64,000 nt of DNA from Nocardia albiluteola (GTDB lineage Bacteria; Actinomycetota; Actinomycetes; Mycobacteriales; Mycobacteriaceae), in NCBI RefSeq assembly GCF_018860155.1, contig NZ_JAHKNI010000011.1, forward strand, positions 172,656 through 236,655. Direction: 5' to 3'. The stretch's first letter is position 1. Every line of letters begins with the position of its first letter. A program made the translations under genes and the position numbers. The notes under the pieces are model-generated. The model was not told the origin of the DNA. It saw only the letters and a program-made list of their open reading frames with translations, and ran no database searches. Shown in pieces: positions 16,897 to 25,731 of this stretch.

Positions 16897-19113
16897 GTGC
16901 ATCCCAAAATCAGCGAACTGACCGATGCCGAGAAGGCCGCGCTGTGTACCGGCGCGTCGTACTGGACACTGGCCGGCGTACCCCGGCTGGGAATCGAAGG
17001 CATCACCGTCGCCGACGGACCGCACGGCCTGCGGATGCAGGACGGCGCGGTGGATCATCTCGGCATCGCCGACTCCAGACCGGCGACCTGCCTTCCTACC
17101 GCAGCCGCGCTGGCGTCGAGTTTCGACACCGGACTGATGGAACGCGTCGGTGCGGCGCTGGCCGCGGAAGCACGCGCCGAAGGCGTATCGGTGCTGCTGG
17201 GACCGGGCATCAACATGAAGCGAAGTCCGTTGTGCGGCCGAAATTTCGAGTACTTCTCCGAAGATCCGTACGTGGCCGGCGCACTCGGCGCGGCCTATGT
17301 TCGCGGCCTGCAGTCGGGTGGGGTCGGCGCGTCGGTGAAACACTTCGCCGCCAACAACCAGGAAGACCACCGGATGACGGTGTCGGTGCAGGCGGACGAG
17401 CGCACCCTGCGCGAAATCTATTTTCCCGCCTTCGAAACCGTGATCCGCGAGGCGGCACCGTGGACGGTGATGTGCTCCTACAACCGGATCAACGACACCT
17501 ACTGCTCGGAGAATCACTGGTTGCTGACCGAGCTGCTGCGGCACGAATGGGATTTCGAGGGCCTGGTCATCTCCGATTGGCTCGCCGTCAACGATCGGGC
17601 CGCCGGTGTCGCGGCGGGGTTGGACCTCGAGATGCCGCACAGTCCCGACGGGCCCGCACGGGTGCTGGCGGCCCTGAGCTCCGGCGAGTTGGACCGCGCG
17701 GATCTGGACCGTGCGGCGTCACATGTACTCGCATTGCTGGATCGGGCACATGCGGCGACCGGCCCGAGTGTCGTGGATCCCGAAGCCCATCACGCGCTCG
17801 CGCGGGAGGCCGCGCGTGAATCCGCTGTGCTGCTGAAGAATTCGGGCGCGCTGCCGTTGGCGGGGACCGGTGGTCCGCTCGTGGTGGTCGGGCCCTTCGC
17901 CGAGTCACCGCGCTATCAGGGTGCGGGTAGCTCCCGGGTGGTTCCCACCAGGTTGGACACACCGCTGGAGGCGTTGTGTGCGACCTTCACCAATCGGCGC
18001 ATCCTCTACTACCCCGCCTACGACGCCGAGGCCTTGTCCGCCGTCAGTGGTGCGACCGAGGCAATCGTCTTCGCCGGGCTGCCCGAGAGCGCCGAATCGG
18101 AGGGTTTCGACCGTACGACCCTCGACCTGCCCGCTGAGCAGACGCGGTTTCTGGATGAGGCGCGCCGGCGGGCCGGTCGGCTGACCGTTGTGGTGCAAGC
18201 AGGTTCGGCGGTGACGCTGCCCTTCGCCGATCATGCGGACGCGATCCTGTTCACCGGGCTGAGCGGACAGGCCTGCGGTTCCGCGTTGGCAGAGTTGCTG
18301 AGCGGCGGGCATTCACCCTCCGGGAAGCTGGCCGAAACGCTCCCGATCGACCCGCGCCACGAGCCTGCGTACGGCGCGTTCCCCGGCGACGGCCACACAG
18401 TGGACTACCGCGAGGGGATTCTGATCGGGTACCGCTGGTACGAAACCCGTGGTCTGCCAGTCGCTTTCCCGTTCGGGCACGGCCTGACCTACACCCGTTT
18501 CGACTATTCCGATCTGGTGGTGGCGGTCGACCCCGCCGAGACGACCGCCACGGTGTCTTTCACGATCACAAATTCCGGCGACGTCACCGCCGCCGAGATC
18601 GCCCAGGTCTTTGTCGCAGATCCGGAATCGGAGTTGATGCGGCCGGTGCATGAACTGAAGGGATTCGCCCGGATTACGCTCGAACCCGGCGAATCCCGTT
18701 CTGTCACGGTGGAACTGGATCGCCGAGCCTTCGCCTATTGGCATCCGGGCAAAAGCGATTGGCATGTCGAAGGCGGCGAGTTCGTCATTCAGGTCGCCGC
18801 GTCCAGTGCCGATATCCGGCTGGCGCAGCGCATCCGGCTCTCGGGCGAACCGCTGCGCCGTCCCCTCGACGCCACCGCGCCCACCGCGGCCTGGCTCGCC
18901 GATCCCTATGTGGGCCCGCGCATTCGGGCGGTGCTGGCACGGGGCGCGGGCGGGCGGGCCGGGGTGCTGCTCGACAATCCCGACCTCGACCGTGGCCGCT
19001 ACGAGACGCTGCTGGCCATGCCGTTGAACCGGCTCGGGCGTATCCACGACGTCGGGTTCGACGCCGCCGCGCTCGCCGAAATCGTCAACTCCGCACACGA
19101 AGGAAACGCATGA
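16897..19113 (+). CDS. GH3 beta-glycosidase
   Basis: The 738-residue enzyme starts at GTG 16897 behind AGAAGGAG. The N-terminal (alpha/beta)8 domain starts LTDAEKAALCTGASYW and GIEGITVADGPHGLR. Conserved GH3 segments are RNFEYFSEDPYVAG and VKHFAANNQEDHR, and Asp227 in LVISDWLAVNDR is the nucleophile. A second alpha/beta domain follows, with AVLLKNSGALPLAG. The C-terminal fibronectin-like domain begins near GLTYTRFDYSDL. Order and length match bacterial beta-glucosidases of the BglX/BglB type. No signal peptide, so it works inside the cell on imported oligosaccharides. It could act on gluco-, galacto- or xylo-configured sugars. Confidence 0.85.
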   Translation: MHPKISELTDAEKAALCTGASYWTLAGVPRLGIEGITVADGPHGLRMQDGAVDHLGIADSRPATCLPTAAALASSFDTGLMERVGAALAAEARAEGVSVLLGPGINMKRSPLCGRNFEYFSEDPYVAGALGAAYVRGLQSGGVGASVKHFAANNQEDHRMTVSVQADERTLREIYFPAFETVIREAAPWTVMCSYNRINDTYCSENHWLLTELLRHEWDFEGLVISDWLAVNDRAAGVAAGLDLEMPHSPDGPARVLAALSSGELDRADLDRAASHVLALLDRAHAATGPSVVDPEAHHALAREAARESAVLLKNSGALPLAGTGGPLVVVGPFAESPRYQGAGSSRVVPTRLDTPLEALCATFTNRRILYYPAYDAEALSAVSGATEAIVFAGLPESAESEGFDRTTLDLPAEQTRFLDEARRRAGRLTVVVQAGSAVTLPFADHADAILFTGLSGQACGSALAELLSGGHSPSGKLAETLPIDPRHEPAYGAFPGDGHTVDYREGILIGYRWYETRGLPVAFPFGHGLTYTRFDYSDLVVAVDPAETTATVSFTITNSGDVTAAEIAQVFVADPESELMRPVHELKGFARITLEPGESRSVTVELDRRAFAYWHPGKSDWHVEGGEFVIQVAASSADIRLAQRIRLSGEPLRRPLDATAPTAAWLADPYVGPRIRAVLARGAGGRAGVLLDNPDLDRGRYETLLAMPLNRLGRIHDVGFDAAALAEIVNSAHEGNA

Positions 19114-20672
19114 GAATCATCTACGTCGACGTCGACACCCTGCGCGCCGATCACACCACCCCCTACGGCTATCACCGCCCGACCACGCCGAATTTGCAAC
19201 GGCTGGCGGACAAATCGGTCGTTTTCGACCGCTACTACTGTTCCGACTCCCCCTGCATGCCGTCACGAACGGCCTTGACCAGCGGGCAGTTCGGCATCAC
19301 CAACGGGGTGATCGGGCACTTCGGCTCAGCCGCCCAATTCCGGCTCGACGCCGGACACGGTCCCGAACCCGACCGCCCCCTGCTGGGTCAGCTCCTGCAG
19401 TTCGGCGGCTACCACACCACCGCCATCTCGGTATTCGCCGAACGCCACCGCGCCTACTACTTCCACGGCAACTTCCGCGAATCCATCAGGGCCACCCCGA
19501 ACTGGGGCGACGAGGACGCCTCGGATATCAACCGCGCGGCCTTCGATTGGCTGCACCGTCACGCCAGCCAGGACAACTGGTACCTGCACCTGACGTACTG
19601 GGAACCGCACACCAACTACACCCAGCCGGTCGAGTGGACCGAGAAGATGGCCGAATCCGGCCCCGTTCAGGCCTGGCCCGACGCCGAGACCATCGCCGCC
19701 CACGCCGAAATCTACGGCCCGCGCAGCGCATTGGACCTCAACTACTCGATGTGGGGCGCCCGCACGTCCCCGGTCCCGCACAATATGCCCGACGCCATCA
19801 CCGACCGGGCCGACTTCGAACACCTGATCAACGGCTTCGACGGTGCGATCTCCTATTGGGACCACCACTTCGGGCAGCTGCTGGCGACCCTGGAAGAACT
19901 CGGCATCGCCGAGGACACCGCGATCATCGTCAGCGCCGACCACGGCGAATCCCTCGGCGAACTGGGCATGTACGCCGAACACGGGATGGCCAGCGAACCC
20001 GTCCACCGGCTGCCGCTGGTCGTCTACTGGCCCGGCGTCACCGACCGGCTCCCCGCGGACTCGCGCCGCAATGACGCGCTGCTCTACAACATCGACCTCG
20101 CCCCGACGCTCTGCGAGATGCTGGATCTTCCGAAACCCGCTGGCTGGCAAGGAGAATCGTTCGCCGCCGCCCTGCGCGGCGAAGATCTGGAGTCACGGCC
20201 CTACCTGGTGCTGGGGCACGGCGCGATGACCTACCAGCGAGCAGTGCGCACACCGGACCATCTCTACATCCGGACCTACCACCCGGGCACCTTCCGCACC
20301 GAATGGGAACAGCTCTTCCACGTCGCCGACGACCCGTATCTGACCGACAATCTCATCGATCGTGAGCCCGAACTCGCCGCGCACCTGCGCTCGTACCTGA
20401 TGCAGTGGTGGGACGAGGTCGCGGGGCGTCCCGGCTGCCTGCCCGATCCGATGCAATCGACCCTCCAGGTCGGGCCCACCCTGTACAGCCAGCCCGACCG
20501 CTACGCGCAGCACCTGCGCGACACCGGCCGGGCTCATCTGGCGGAGCACATGGAAGCCAACCTGTCCGCCGTGAACGTTCCGGTCCCTTGGCACGCCCCG
20601 CACGAATCCCGCACCGCGCAGCTGGTCCGGAAATGGTCCGCCATGACCGACGTGAGTGCGCCGAGCCACTGA
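19110..20672 (+). CDS. Type I sulfatase, second intact copy
   Basis: The 520-residue sulfatase starts at ATG 19110, overlapping the GH3 stop by four bases. It begins RIIYVDVDTLRADHTTPYGY, with the metal Asp residues. The modification motif is Cys49-M-P-S-R. The second metal site is in IIVSADHGESLGELGMYAEHG, typical of S1 sulfatases. It differs clearly from the sulfatase at 8009, so the two likely remove different sulfate esters. No signal peptide is present, which implies a sulfated oligosaccharide enters the cell. It closes the lacZ operon and is followed by a strong terminator. An FGE for Cys activation is not in the window. Confidence 0.85.
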   Translation: MRIIYVDVDTLRADHTTPYGYHRPTTPNLQRLADKSVVFDRYYCSDSPCMPSRTALTSGQFGITNGVIGHFGSAAQFRLDAGHGPEPDRPLLGQLLQFGGYHTTAISVFAERHRAYYFHGNFRESIRATPNWGDEDASDINRAAFDWLHRHASQDNWYLHLTYWEPHTNYTQPVEWTEKMAESGPVQAWPDAETIAAHAEIYGPRSALDLNYSMWGARTSPVPHNMPDAITDRADFEHLINGFDGAISYWDHHFGQLLATLEELGIAEDTAIIVSADHGESLGELGMYAEHGMASEPVHRLPLVVYWPGVTDRLPADSRRNDALLYNIDLAPTLCEMLDLPKPAGWQGESFAAALRGEDLESRPYLVLGHGAMTYQRAVRTPDHLYIRTYHPGTFRTEWEQLFHVADDPYLTDNLIDREPELAAHLRSYLMQWWDEVAGRPGCLPDPMQSTLQVGPTLYSQPDRYAQHLRDTGRAHLAEHMEANLSAVNVPVPWHAPHESRTAQLVRKWSAMTDVSAPSH

Positions 20673-20712
20673 AATGCGTTGCGGGTGAGCACTACTCACC
20701 CGCAACGCATTT
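20672..20712. terminator. Strong bidirectional terminator hairpin
   Basis: An 18-bp perfect stem (arms 20672-20689 and 20695-20712) closes a 5-base loop CACTA. The A-rich and T-rich ends make it work in both directions. It ends the glycan operon on the plus strand and lies at the 3' end of the small minus-strand gene at 20715-20990. Confidence 0.85.
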
Positions 20713-20714
20713 GC

Positions 20715-20990
20715 TCATCTGACGTCGAAGACCACGGATTGCCCGAGATCGTTCACGATCGAGCCGACGCACACCGCGAAGGTGCCGGGTTCCCGCACCC
20801 GGGCGTGCTGCTCGATCGACCAGTGCTGCAGCGGCCAGCAGCAGAAAAACCCCGACGCCAGGTAGCGCCCTTCTTCCGGCCGAGGTATCCCGGGCGCTTC
20901 CGGTCCCGCGAAGGGGTTCGGGCGGAGACCTTTCGTCTGGATGAGGTAGTCGAATCGAATGGTTTCGATTGAATAAATTATCCCGCGCAT
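20715..20990 (-). CDS. Small hypothetical protein
   Basis: The 91-residue product starts at ATG 20990 with GGAG eight bases upstream. It begins MRGIIYSIETIRFDYLIQTK and contains EEGRYLASGFFCCWPLQHWS, then GTFAVCVGSIVNDLGQSVVF. The composition (few Arg runs, balanced hydrophobics, Cys-Cys-Trp) looks like a real folded protein, and the gene ends exactly at the shared terminator. I do not recognise the family. Longer upstream starts in the same frame are less likely. Confidence 0.5.
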   Translation of the reverse strand: MRGIIYSIETIRFDYLIQTKGLRPNPFAGPEAPGIPRPEEGRYLASGFFCCWPLQHWSIEQHARVREPGTFAVCVGSIVNDLGQSVVFDVR

Positions 20991-21329
20991 ATGCCGGCTC
21001 CAGCGTATCGTCTGATCGCGGTGAATAAAGGGGCGAGAGGTTCCCTCGTTCCTGCTCCTGCCCGGATCCATTGATCTCGATGCAGTCGAAAGACTCGGTT
21101 CTGCCTCTGCAATCAGACACCGTCGACTGGTGCATGCTGTGCGATTGTGACCGAAGTTGCCTCGACAGCGCGTCAGGTATCCGCCCCCCTGCGTGCTGAT
21201 ACGTCGCGTGCGCGCATTTGATATTTCCCGACATTTCCATGCCACGGTTCGCGAAATCCCCGGCGATACCCGCTTATTGCAGCGGGCATTTCATCGGTCG
21301 GGGTCGGCAGATCATGGAAGGAGATTTCC
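20991..21329. other. Intergenic region between divergent genes
   Basis: This stretch holds the divergent promoters of the small minus-strand gene and of the Rpf-like gene. It is less GC-rich than the coding DNA. I looked for a c-di-AMP riboswitch of the ydaO type, common before rpf genes, and could not find its conserved segments. No gene is supported. Confidence 0.4.
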
Positions 21330-21659
21330 GTGTATCACCCGCGCATTGTGAACATCCGTTTTCTCAGTGCCACCGCCGCGATCACCGCTATCTCGGTGAT
21401 GAGCGGGCCTGCTGCTCATGCCCAGCCCGATGGCCACGATTGGGACGCGGTCGCCGCGTGCGAAAGCGGCGGGAACTGGAGCGCTGACACCGGCAACGGC
21501 TACTACGGTGGCCTGCAGTTCACCCAAGGCACTTGGGCAGCCGCCGGCGGCAGCGGGTCACCCGCACAAGCCAGCCGCGCCGAACAAATCCGTATCGCCG
21601 AGAATGTCCTGGCCACCCACGGCCGCGGTGCGTGGCCGGCGTGCGGGGCATACCTGTGA
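21330..21659 (+). CDS. Resuscitation-promoting factor-like muralytic protein
   Basis: The 109-residue secreted protein starts at GTG 21330 behind GGAAGGAG. The signal peptide (FLSATAAITAISVMSGPAAHA) is followed by a single Rpf domain: HDWDAVAACESGGNWSADTG, then NGYYGGLQFTQGTWAAAGG, with the catalytic Glu in ACESGGNW and Cys pairs. Rpf proteins are lysozyme-like transglycosylases that cleave peptidoglycan and promote regrowth of dormant actinobacteria. The lack of LysM, G5 or long Pro-rich tails makes it a minimal form like RpfC/RpfE. The gene stands alone. Confidence 0.9.
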   Translation: MYHPRIVNIRFLSATAAITAISVMSGPAAHAQPDGHDWDAVAACESGGNWSADTGNGYYGGLQFTQGTWAAAGGSGSPAQASRAEQIRIAENVLATHGRGAWPACGAYL

Positions 21660-21811
21660 CGCCTATCGTAATCCGCAAGGGCTATTGCCGTTCGCAGCCC
21701 CGGTAATCACCGATATTCCGTCGACGGTATGGGCCGCCGGGAATGCCGAGGGATCGGCGTAGCCCTGGCGGCATGAGCGCCGTGATTGTCACGGGGCAAG
21801 CAGCGACCGTT

Positions 21812-22363
21812 TCAGCCCGTTGTTTCTCTCCCGGATTCTCTCGGTCGGCGTGCGATGATCTGCTCCTGGGCCCACTGGGCCCACTCCTCGGTCATCGCGC
21901 AGTACCGTTTGCCCCATTCGAGGGCGATATGTCCGTATTCGGAGAAGTCGTCGTCGTCCCATTCGGTGGTTTGCTCCAGTGCGGCAAGCGCTTGCCCTCC
22001 GGCGCGTGAGCGTTCTTGGACGGTGGCCATGTGGTCCAGGGCCTGTTGCTGGGGAAGGATGCCGAGGAAGAAGATCCGCAGCAGCATCTCGTTCCGCGTG
22101 GGTGTTTTCGATTCGGTTGTGCCGAGCCAGTTTCTGAGCTCGGCGTCGCCCGCCGGGGTGAGTGCGTATTCCTTGCGGCGGCGCGGCCCCTCCTCGGACG
22201 CGGTGATCAAACCTTCCCCGGCCAGCTTCGTCAGCTCCGTGTACACCTGGGTCTGCGAGGCCGACCACACGTTGTCGAGCGAGCGGGCGAACCGCTGCAG
22301 CAGGTCGTAGCCGCTGGCCGGTTGGTCGGCCAGCAGGCCCAGCAGGGCATGCCTGAGGCTCAC
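21812..22363 (-). CDS. PadR-family transcriptional regulator
   Basis: The 183-residue protein starts SLRHALLGLLADQPASGYDL, then WSASQTQVYTELTKLAGEGL, then RRRKEYALTPAGDAEL. This is the winged helix of PadR proteins with the wing at RRRKEY. The C-terminal half (LLRIFFLGILPQQQALDHM and on) is the dimerising coiled coil of subfamily Vir. The GTG start overlaps the edge of the 80-bp repeat. It diverges from the membrane protein and carotenoid oxygenase genes, whose promoter holds two palindromes, so it probably represses them and itself. Confidence 0.85.
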   Translation of the reverse strand: MSLRHALLGLLADQPASGYDLLQRFARSLDNVWSASQTQVYTELTKLAGEGLITASEEGPRRRKEYALTPAGDAELRNWLGTTESKTPTRNEMLLRIFFLGILPQQQALDHMATVQERSRAGGQALAALEQTTEWDDDDFSEYGHIALEWGKRYCAMTEEWAQWAQEQIIARRPRESGRETTG

Positions 22364-22520
22364 GACTCCACCTCGCTGGCGCTCGGCTCCGTCGTGCGCC
22401 TGGCGCGCTGTGTTGATGGTTCGCTCCGCTTCGCTCCGTTCACGACTCCACCCCGCTGGCGCTCGGCTCCGTCGTGCGCCTGGCGCGCTGTGTCGATGGC
22501 CCGCTCCGCTGCGCTCCGTT
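22361..22520. repeat. 80-bp tandem repeat, two copies
   Basis: The units 22361-22440 and 22441-22520 are exactly 80 bases each and differ at about five positions. Each unit contains smaller GCTCCG- and GGCGC-type repeats. They lie between padR and its divergent neighbours, and the first unit overlaps the padR GTG. The repeats could move the promoter relative to the operator or extend the PadR N-terminus if an upstream start is used. Confidence 0.75.
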
Positions 22521-22581
22521 CATGGCCATCACCCTACATTGCGGTGTTGACATGTCGTAGCCGAAGTATCATGATGAACTC

Positions 22582-22601
22582 ATATTCCGGTACCGGAATA
22601 T
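22582..22601. promoter_or_regulatory. Perfect 20-bp palindrome in the padR intergenic region
   Basis: ATATTCCGGTACCGGAATAT is a perfect palindrome 47 bases before the membrane protein start. With the CAACATG repeat just downstream it forms the likely control region of the divergent pair. It may bind the PadR dimer or another regulator. Confidence 0.6.
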
Positions 22602-22608
22602 CCGTGAA

Positions 22609-22624
22609 CAACATGTCCATGTTG
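22609..22624. promoter_or_regulatory. Inverted repeat CAACATG-TC-CATGTTG, likely PadR site
   Basis: The two 7-base arms are perfect and two bases apart. PadR proteins often bind ATGT/ACAT half-sites, and this site contains ACATG and CATGT. It is 24 bases upstream of ATG 22648, a good position for repression. Confidence 0.5.
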
Positions 22625-22647
22625 GAATATCTAGGAGTCAGCTCGTC

Positions 22648-23205
22648 ATGTCCTACCTGCGCACCTTCGCCCCCTGGATCGTGTACGCGGTCGTGCCGGA
22701 CCACTACTGGAAGTGGGCCGCACTGATCGGCATGTGCCTGTCGCTGATCGAGATCACCCGTCTGGTCCGGGCCGGCCGGGGTATCACCGGAATGGTCATC
22801 GACCTGGGCACGGGCGTGTTCTTCATCGCGCTGACGATCGTTGGGTTCGCGGACCCGAACACGCCGCTGCATCCGTACTCGCCGGCGATCTCCAGCGGTG
22901 TCCTGATGCTGGTCGCGGGGACCTCGATGGCCCTGCGCATGCCGTTCACCCTGCCGATCGCCAAGCAGTCGACGCCGCCGGAGCTGTGGTCGAACCCGGG
23001 ATTCCTCCGCGCCAACTACCTCATCACCGCCGTGTGGACCGCCAGCTTCACCATCGGGTGCATCGCGCTGGCGGTGCTGGCGCACTCCGACGGGCCACGG
23101 ATCGCGGTCCAGGTCGCCGCGTTCGCGATCCCGGCCACCTTCACCGTCCGCTACAGCGCGCACATGCAGGCCGTGGCGCGGCGCACGAACCCGTCCGCCG
23201 CCTAG
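22648..23205 (+). CDS. Membrane protein of unknown function
   Basis: The 185-residue protein has about five to six hydrophobic helices: WKWAALIGMCLSLIEITRLV, MVIDLGTGVFFIALTIVGF, then ISSGVLMLVAGTSMALRM, and two near the C-terminus. It has no recognised family motif. TAGGAG upstream of ATG 22648 supports the start. It precedes a carotenoid oxygenase by about 90 bases in the same direction and diverges from padR, which suggests a shared role, for example in handling a lipophilic substrate. Confidence 0.65.
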   Translation: MSYLRTFAPWIVYAVVPDHYWKWAALIGMCLSLIEITRLVRAGRGITGMVIDLGTGVFFIALTIVGFADPNTPLHPYSPAISSGVLMLVAGTSMALRMPFTLPIAKQSTPPELWSNPGFLRANYLITAVWTASFTIGCIALAVLAHSDGPRIAVQVAAFAIPATFTVRYSAHMQAVARRTNPSAA

Positions 23206-23296
23206 GCCCGGCCGTTCGCACCGCCCGCGCCGGCCGCACCATCCAACCCGAATTGCGCTGCGCCGCATACACACTCAGATCAAGGATGTGCCCGTC

Positions 23297-24661
23297 ATGA
23301 ACAGCCTGGTTCCCCATCTACTCGGCAACTTCGCCCCCGTTCCCACCGAGATCAGCGCGACCGAACTGCCGGTCACCGGCGCCATCCCACCCGAATTGAC
23401 CGGCTGGTACCTGCGCAACGGCCCCAACCCGCGCACCGGAAGCTCGGCACACTGGTTCGTCGGCGACGGCATGGTCCACGGCGTCCGGCTCGAAGCCGGC
23501 CGCGCCGTGGCCTACCGCAACCGGTGGGTCCGGACCACCAGATTCACCGGAGAAATACTGGGCGACAACGGCATCGACTCCCCCGACCTGACCGCCGGGG
23601 TCGCCAACACCCACGTCGTGCGGCACGCCGGACACACCTTCGCACTCGTGGAAGCGGCGCTACCGTACGAACTCGATATGCGGGCCGGCCGTGAACTCGA
23701 CACCCTCGGCGCCTACGACTTCGACGGCCGCTTGCAGACCGCGATGACGGCCCACCCCAAGATCTGCCCTCGCACCGGCGAGCTGCACTTCTTCGGATAC
23801 GGTGCACACCAACGCCCCTACCTGACCTACCACCGCGCCGACGCCACCGGCAATCTCGTGTACAGCAGGCCAATCGAGGTCACCGCCCCGACGATGATGC
23901 ACGACTTCCACCTCACCTCCCGGCACGTCGTCTTCATGGACCTTCCGATGGTGTTCGACCCGGTGCGGGCGCAATCACCGGGAATGCCGTTCAGCTGGAA
24001 CCCCGACTACGGCGCACGCCTCGGCGTCCTGGACCGCGCGCACCCCGAAACCCCGGTGCGGTGGTTCGACATCGAACCCTGCTACGTATTCCACAGCCTC
24101 AACGCACACGAAGACCCCACCGGGCAGATCCTGACCCTGCACGTGGTGCGCTACGACCACCTCGGCGACGGCGTCGCCCTGGGCGGGCGAGGCGAACTAT
24201 GGCGCTGGACCATCGATCTCGCCGCCGGCACGGTCACCGAACACCAAATCGACGACCGCCCCACCGAATTCCCCCGCATCGACGACCGGCTCGCCGGCCT
24301 GCCCGCCCGGCACGGACACACCACCACCGGAGCGGTGTCCGGCGAACACGCCAGGGCGGGCGCCCTGCACCGCTACGACCTGCACTCGGACACCGCGACC
24401 AGTTACGTGTTCCCGCAGGGGCGGAACCCAGGAGAGGCCGCCTTCGCCCCCGCCGACGACAACCCCGGCGGACCCGGCTGGCTGCTCACCTATGTGTACG
24501 ACGCGGCAACCGACCGCAGCGACCTGGTCATCCTGGACGCCGACGACATCGCGGCGGGTCCGGTCGCCGAGATCCACCTGCCGCGGCGCGTGCCCGCCGG
24601 ATTCCACGGCAACTGGCTCCCCGACAACCCCGCACTGATCTCCGGCGGCCACGCCGCCTAG
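23297..24661 (+). CDS. Carotenoid oxygenase (CCD/RPE65 family)
   Basis: The 454-residue protein matches the seven-bladed propeller of carotenoid cleavage oxygenases: PPELTGWYLRNGPNPRTG near the N-terminus, WFVGDGMVHGVRL, then the four iron ligands, His153 (TAHPKIC), His202 (MMHDFHL), His266 (VFHSLNAHED) and His437 (GFHGNWLP). These enzymes cleave double bonds of carotenoids, stilbenes or lignin-type phenylpropenes with O2. ATG 23297 is preferred over GTG 23288 because AAGGA then has proper spacing. It is probably co-transcribed with the membrane protein and controlled by PadR. PadR control of a phenolic-type substrate would fit a stilbene-like activity, but this is speculation. Confidence 0.88.
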   Translation: MNSLVPHLLGNFAPVPTEISATELPVTGAIPPELTGWYLRNGPNPRTGSSAHWFVGDGMVHGVRLEAGRAVAYRNRWVRTTRFTGEILGDNGIDSPDLTAGVANTHVVRHAGHTFALVEAALPYELDMRAGRELDTLGAYDFDGRLQTAMTAHPKICPRTGELHFFGYGAHQRPYLTYHRADATGNLVYSRPIEVTAPTMMHDFHLTSRHVVFMDLPMVFDPVRAQSPGMPFSWNPDYGARLGVLDRAHPETPVRWFDIEPCYVFHSLNAHEDPTGQILTLHVVRYDHLGDGVALGGRGELWRWTIDLAAGTVTEHQIDDRPTEFPRIDDRLAGLPARHGHTTTGAVSGEHARAGALHRYDLHSDTATSYVFPQGRNPGEAAFAPADDNPGGPGWLLTYVYDAATDRSDLVILDADDIAAGPVAEIHLPRRVPAGFHGNWLPDNPALISGGHAA

Positions 24662-24684
24662 CTGCGGCGACACTCACCGACAGT

Positions 24685-24719
24685 GATCGGCTTGCGGCCA
24701 CCCGGCCCGCAAGCCGATC
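24685..24719. terminator. Hairpin terminator between convergent genes
   Basis: A 13-bp perfect stem (GATCGGCTTGCGG and its complement) closes a 9-base loop. It sits between the carotenoid oxygenase and the minus-strand epimerase gene and can serve both. Confidence 0.7.
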
Positions 24720-24855
24720 GTTCGACTTGGCCATGGTGGCTCCGACCGCTGTGCGACGCCGCTGTACCCGCCGCCCCAACGGTTTGATCCGTCACGGACC
24801 GGCGGGCCGTCGACCGATCCGCGCAGGGGGCACTTGCTGGTGAGGCATGGACGTG

Positions 24856-25731
24856 TCAGCGGTAGGAGCCGCTGCGCAGATCGGTAATGGCGTCGAGGCC
24901 GTGGGGCCGCCAGCCGAATCGCTCACGCGCCGCCTCGCCGCTGACCGATTGGTCCAGGGCCAGCGCGTCCGCGAACGCCCCGCCCAGTTCGGCCCTGGCC
25001 TCGCTCAACGGCCAGACCGTCGGCGCGGTCAGCACGCCCGCCGCTGCGCCCGCCGCTGCGGTCAATTCCCGGACGGGAACCGCGGACTGGGTGACACCGT
25101 GCCACATCGTTCGGGCCGGTGCATGCTCGACAACCTCGCGGAACAGATCCCCGAGATCCTCGATGTGGACCATCGGCCACCTCACGGTCGCGTCCCCGAT
25201 CATCAGCGGAGCACCGTGTTTGCGGGCCAGGTCGATCAGCAGCGCGGGGATTCCCCCGCCCCGGCCGTGGATGATGCCGGGCCGGATCACCGTCGAGCGC
25301 ACGCCCGCCGCGGCGAGGTCGAGCACTCGTTGCTCGATCCCGGGCCGGTAGCCCACGATCGGGATCGGGTTGACCGGGAAGTGTTCGTCCGCAGTCTCGT
25401 GCCCCGTGGCACCCAATACCCAGACGCCGCTGGTGTAGACGAAGGGCCGTCCGGTTCCGTGCAGCGGCTCACTCAAAGCGTCGACGGCCGCGGCATCCAC
25501 GGCGGCATCCCCGGTCGGCACACCCGCGTGGATCACCGCGCCGATGTCGGGTGTCACCGCTGTGGCGAGGGAGTCCGGGTCGGTGAGATCGCCGGTCCGC
25601 TGTTCGTAGCCGTGGGCCGGCGCCGCGCGGCCGGGCCGCACCAGAGCCACGACGTCGTGCCCCGCATTCGACAGTCGTTCCGCGACAACGGAACCCAGAT
25701 AGCCGGTAGCCCCGGCGATCAATACACGCAT
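24856..25731 (-). CDS. NAD-dependent epimerase/dehydratase family protein
   Basis: This is a 291-residue extended SDR. The nucleotide-binding motif GATGYLGSVVAERL is at the N-terminus, followed by GDLTDPDSL and a YTSGVWVLG segment (catalytic Thr/Ser). The usual YxxxK is replaced by YRPGIE, so catalysis may be altered or it may act as a reductase of the atypical SDR type. The C-terminal part (WPMVHIEDLGDLF) binds substrate. The start at 25731 has AAGGGTGCGAG upstream. The neighbours are unrelated, so a substrate cannot be given. Confidence 0.75.
   Translation of the reverse strand: MRVLIAGATGYLGSVVAERLSNAGHDVVALVRPGRAAPAHGYEQRTGDLTDPDSLATAVTPDIGAVIHAGVPTGDAAVDAAAVDALSEPLHGTGRPFVYTSGVWVLGATGHETADEHFPVNPIPIVGYRPGIEQRVLDLAAAGVRSTVIRPGIIHGRGGGIPALLIDLARKHGAPLMIGDATVRWPMVHIEDLGDLFREVVEHAPARTMWHGVTQSAVPVRELTAAAGAAAGVLTAPTVWPLSEARAELGGAFADALALDQSVSGEAARERFGWRPHGLDAITDLRSGSYR

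Noticed and set aside
21100..21329. A c-di-AMP (ydaO-type) riboswitch before the Rpf-like gene
   Set aside because: Hairpins exist, but I could not match the conserved segments of the class.
22361..22520. CRISPR array
   Set aside because: Only two 80-bp head-to-tail units without spacers; no cas genes.
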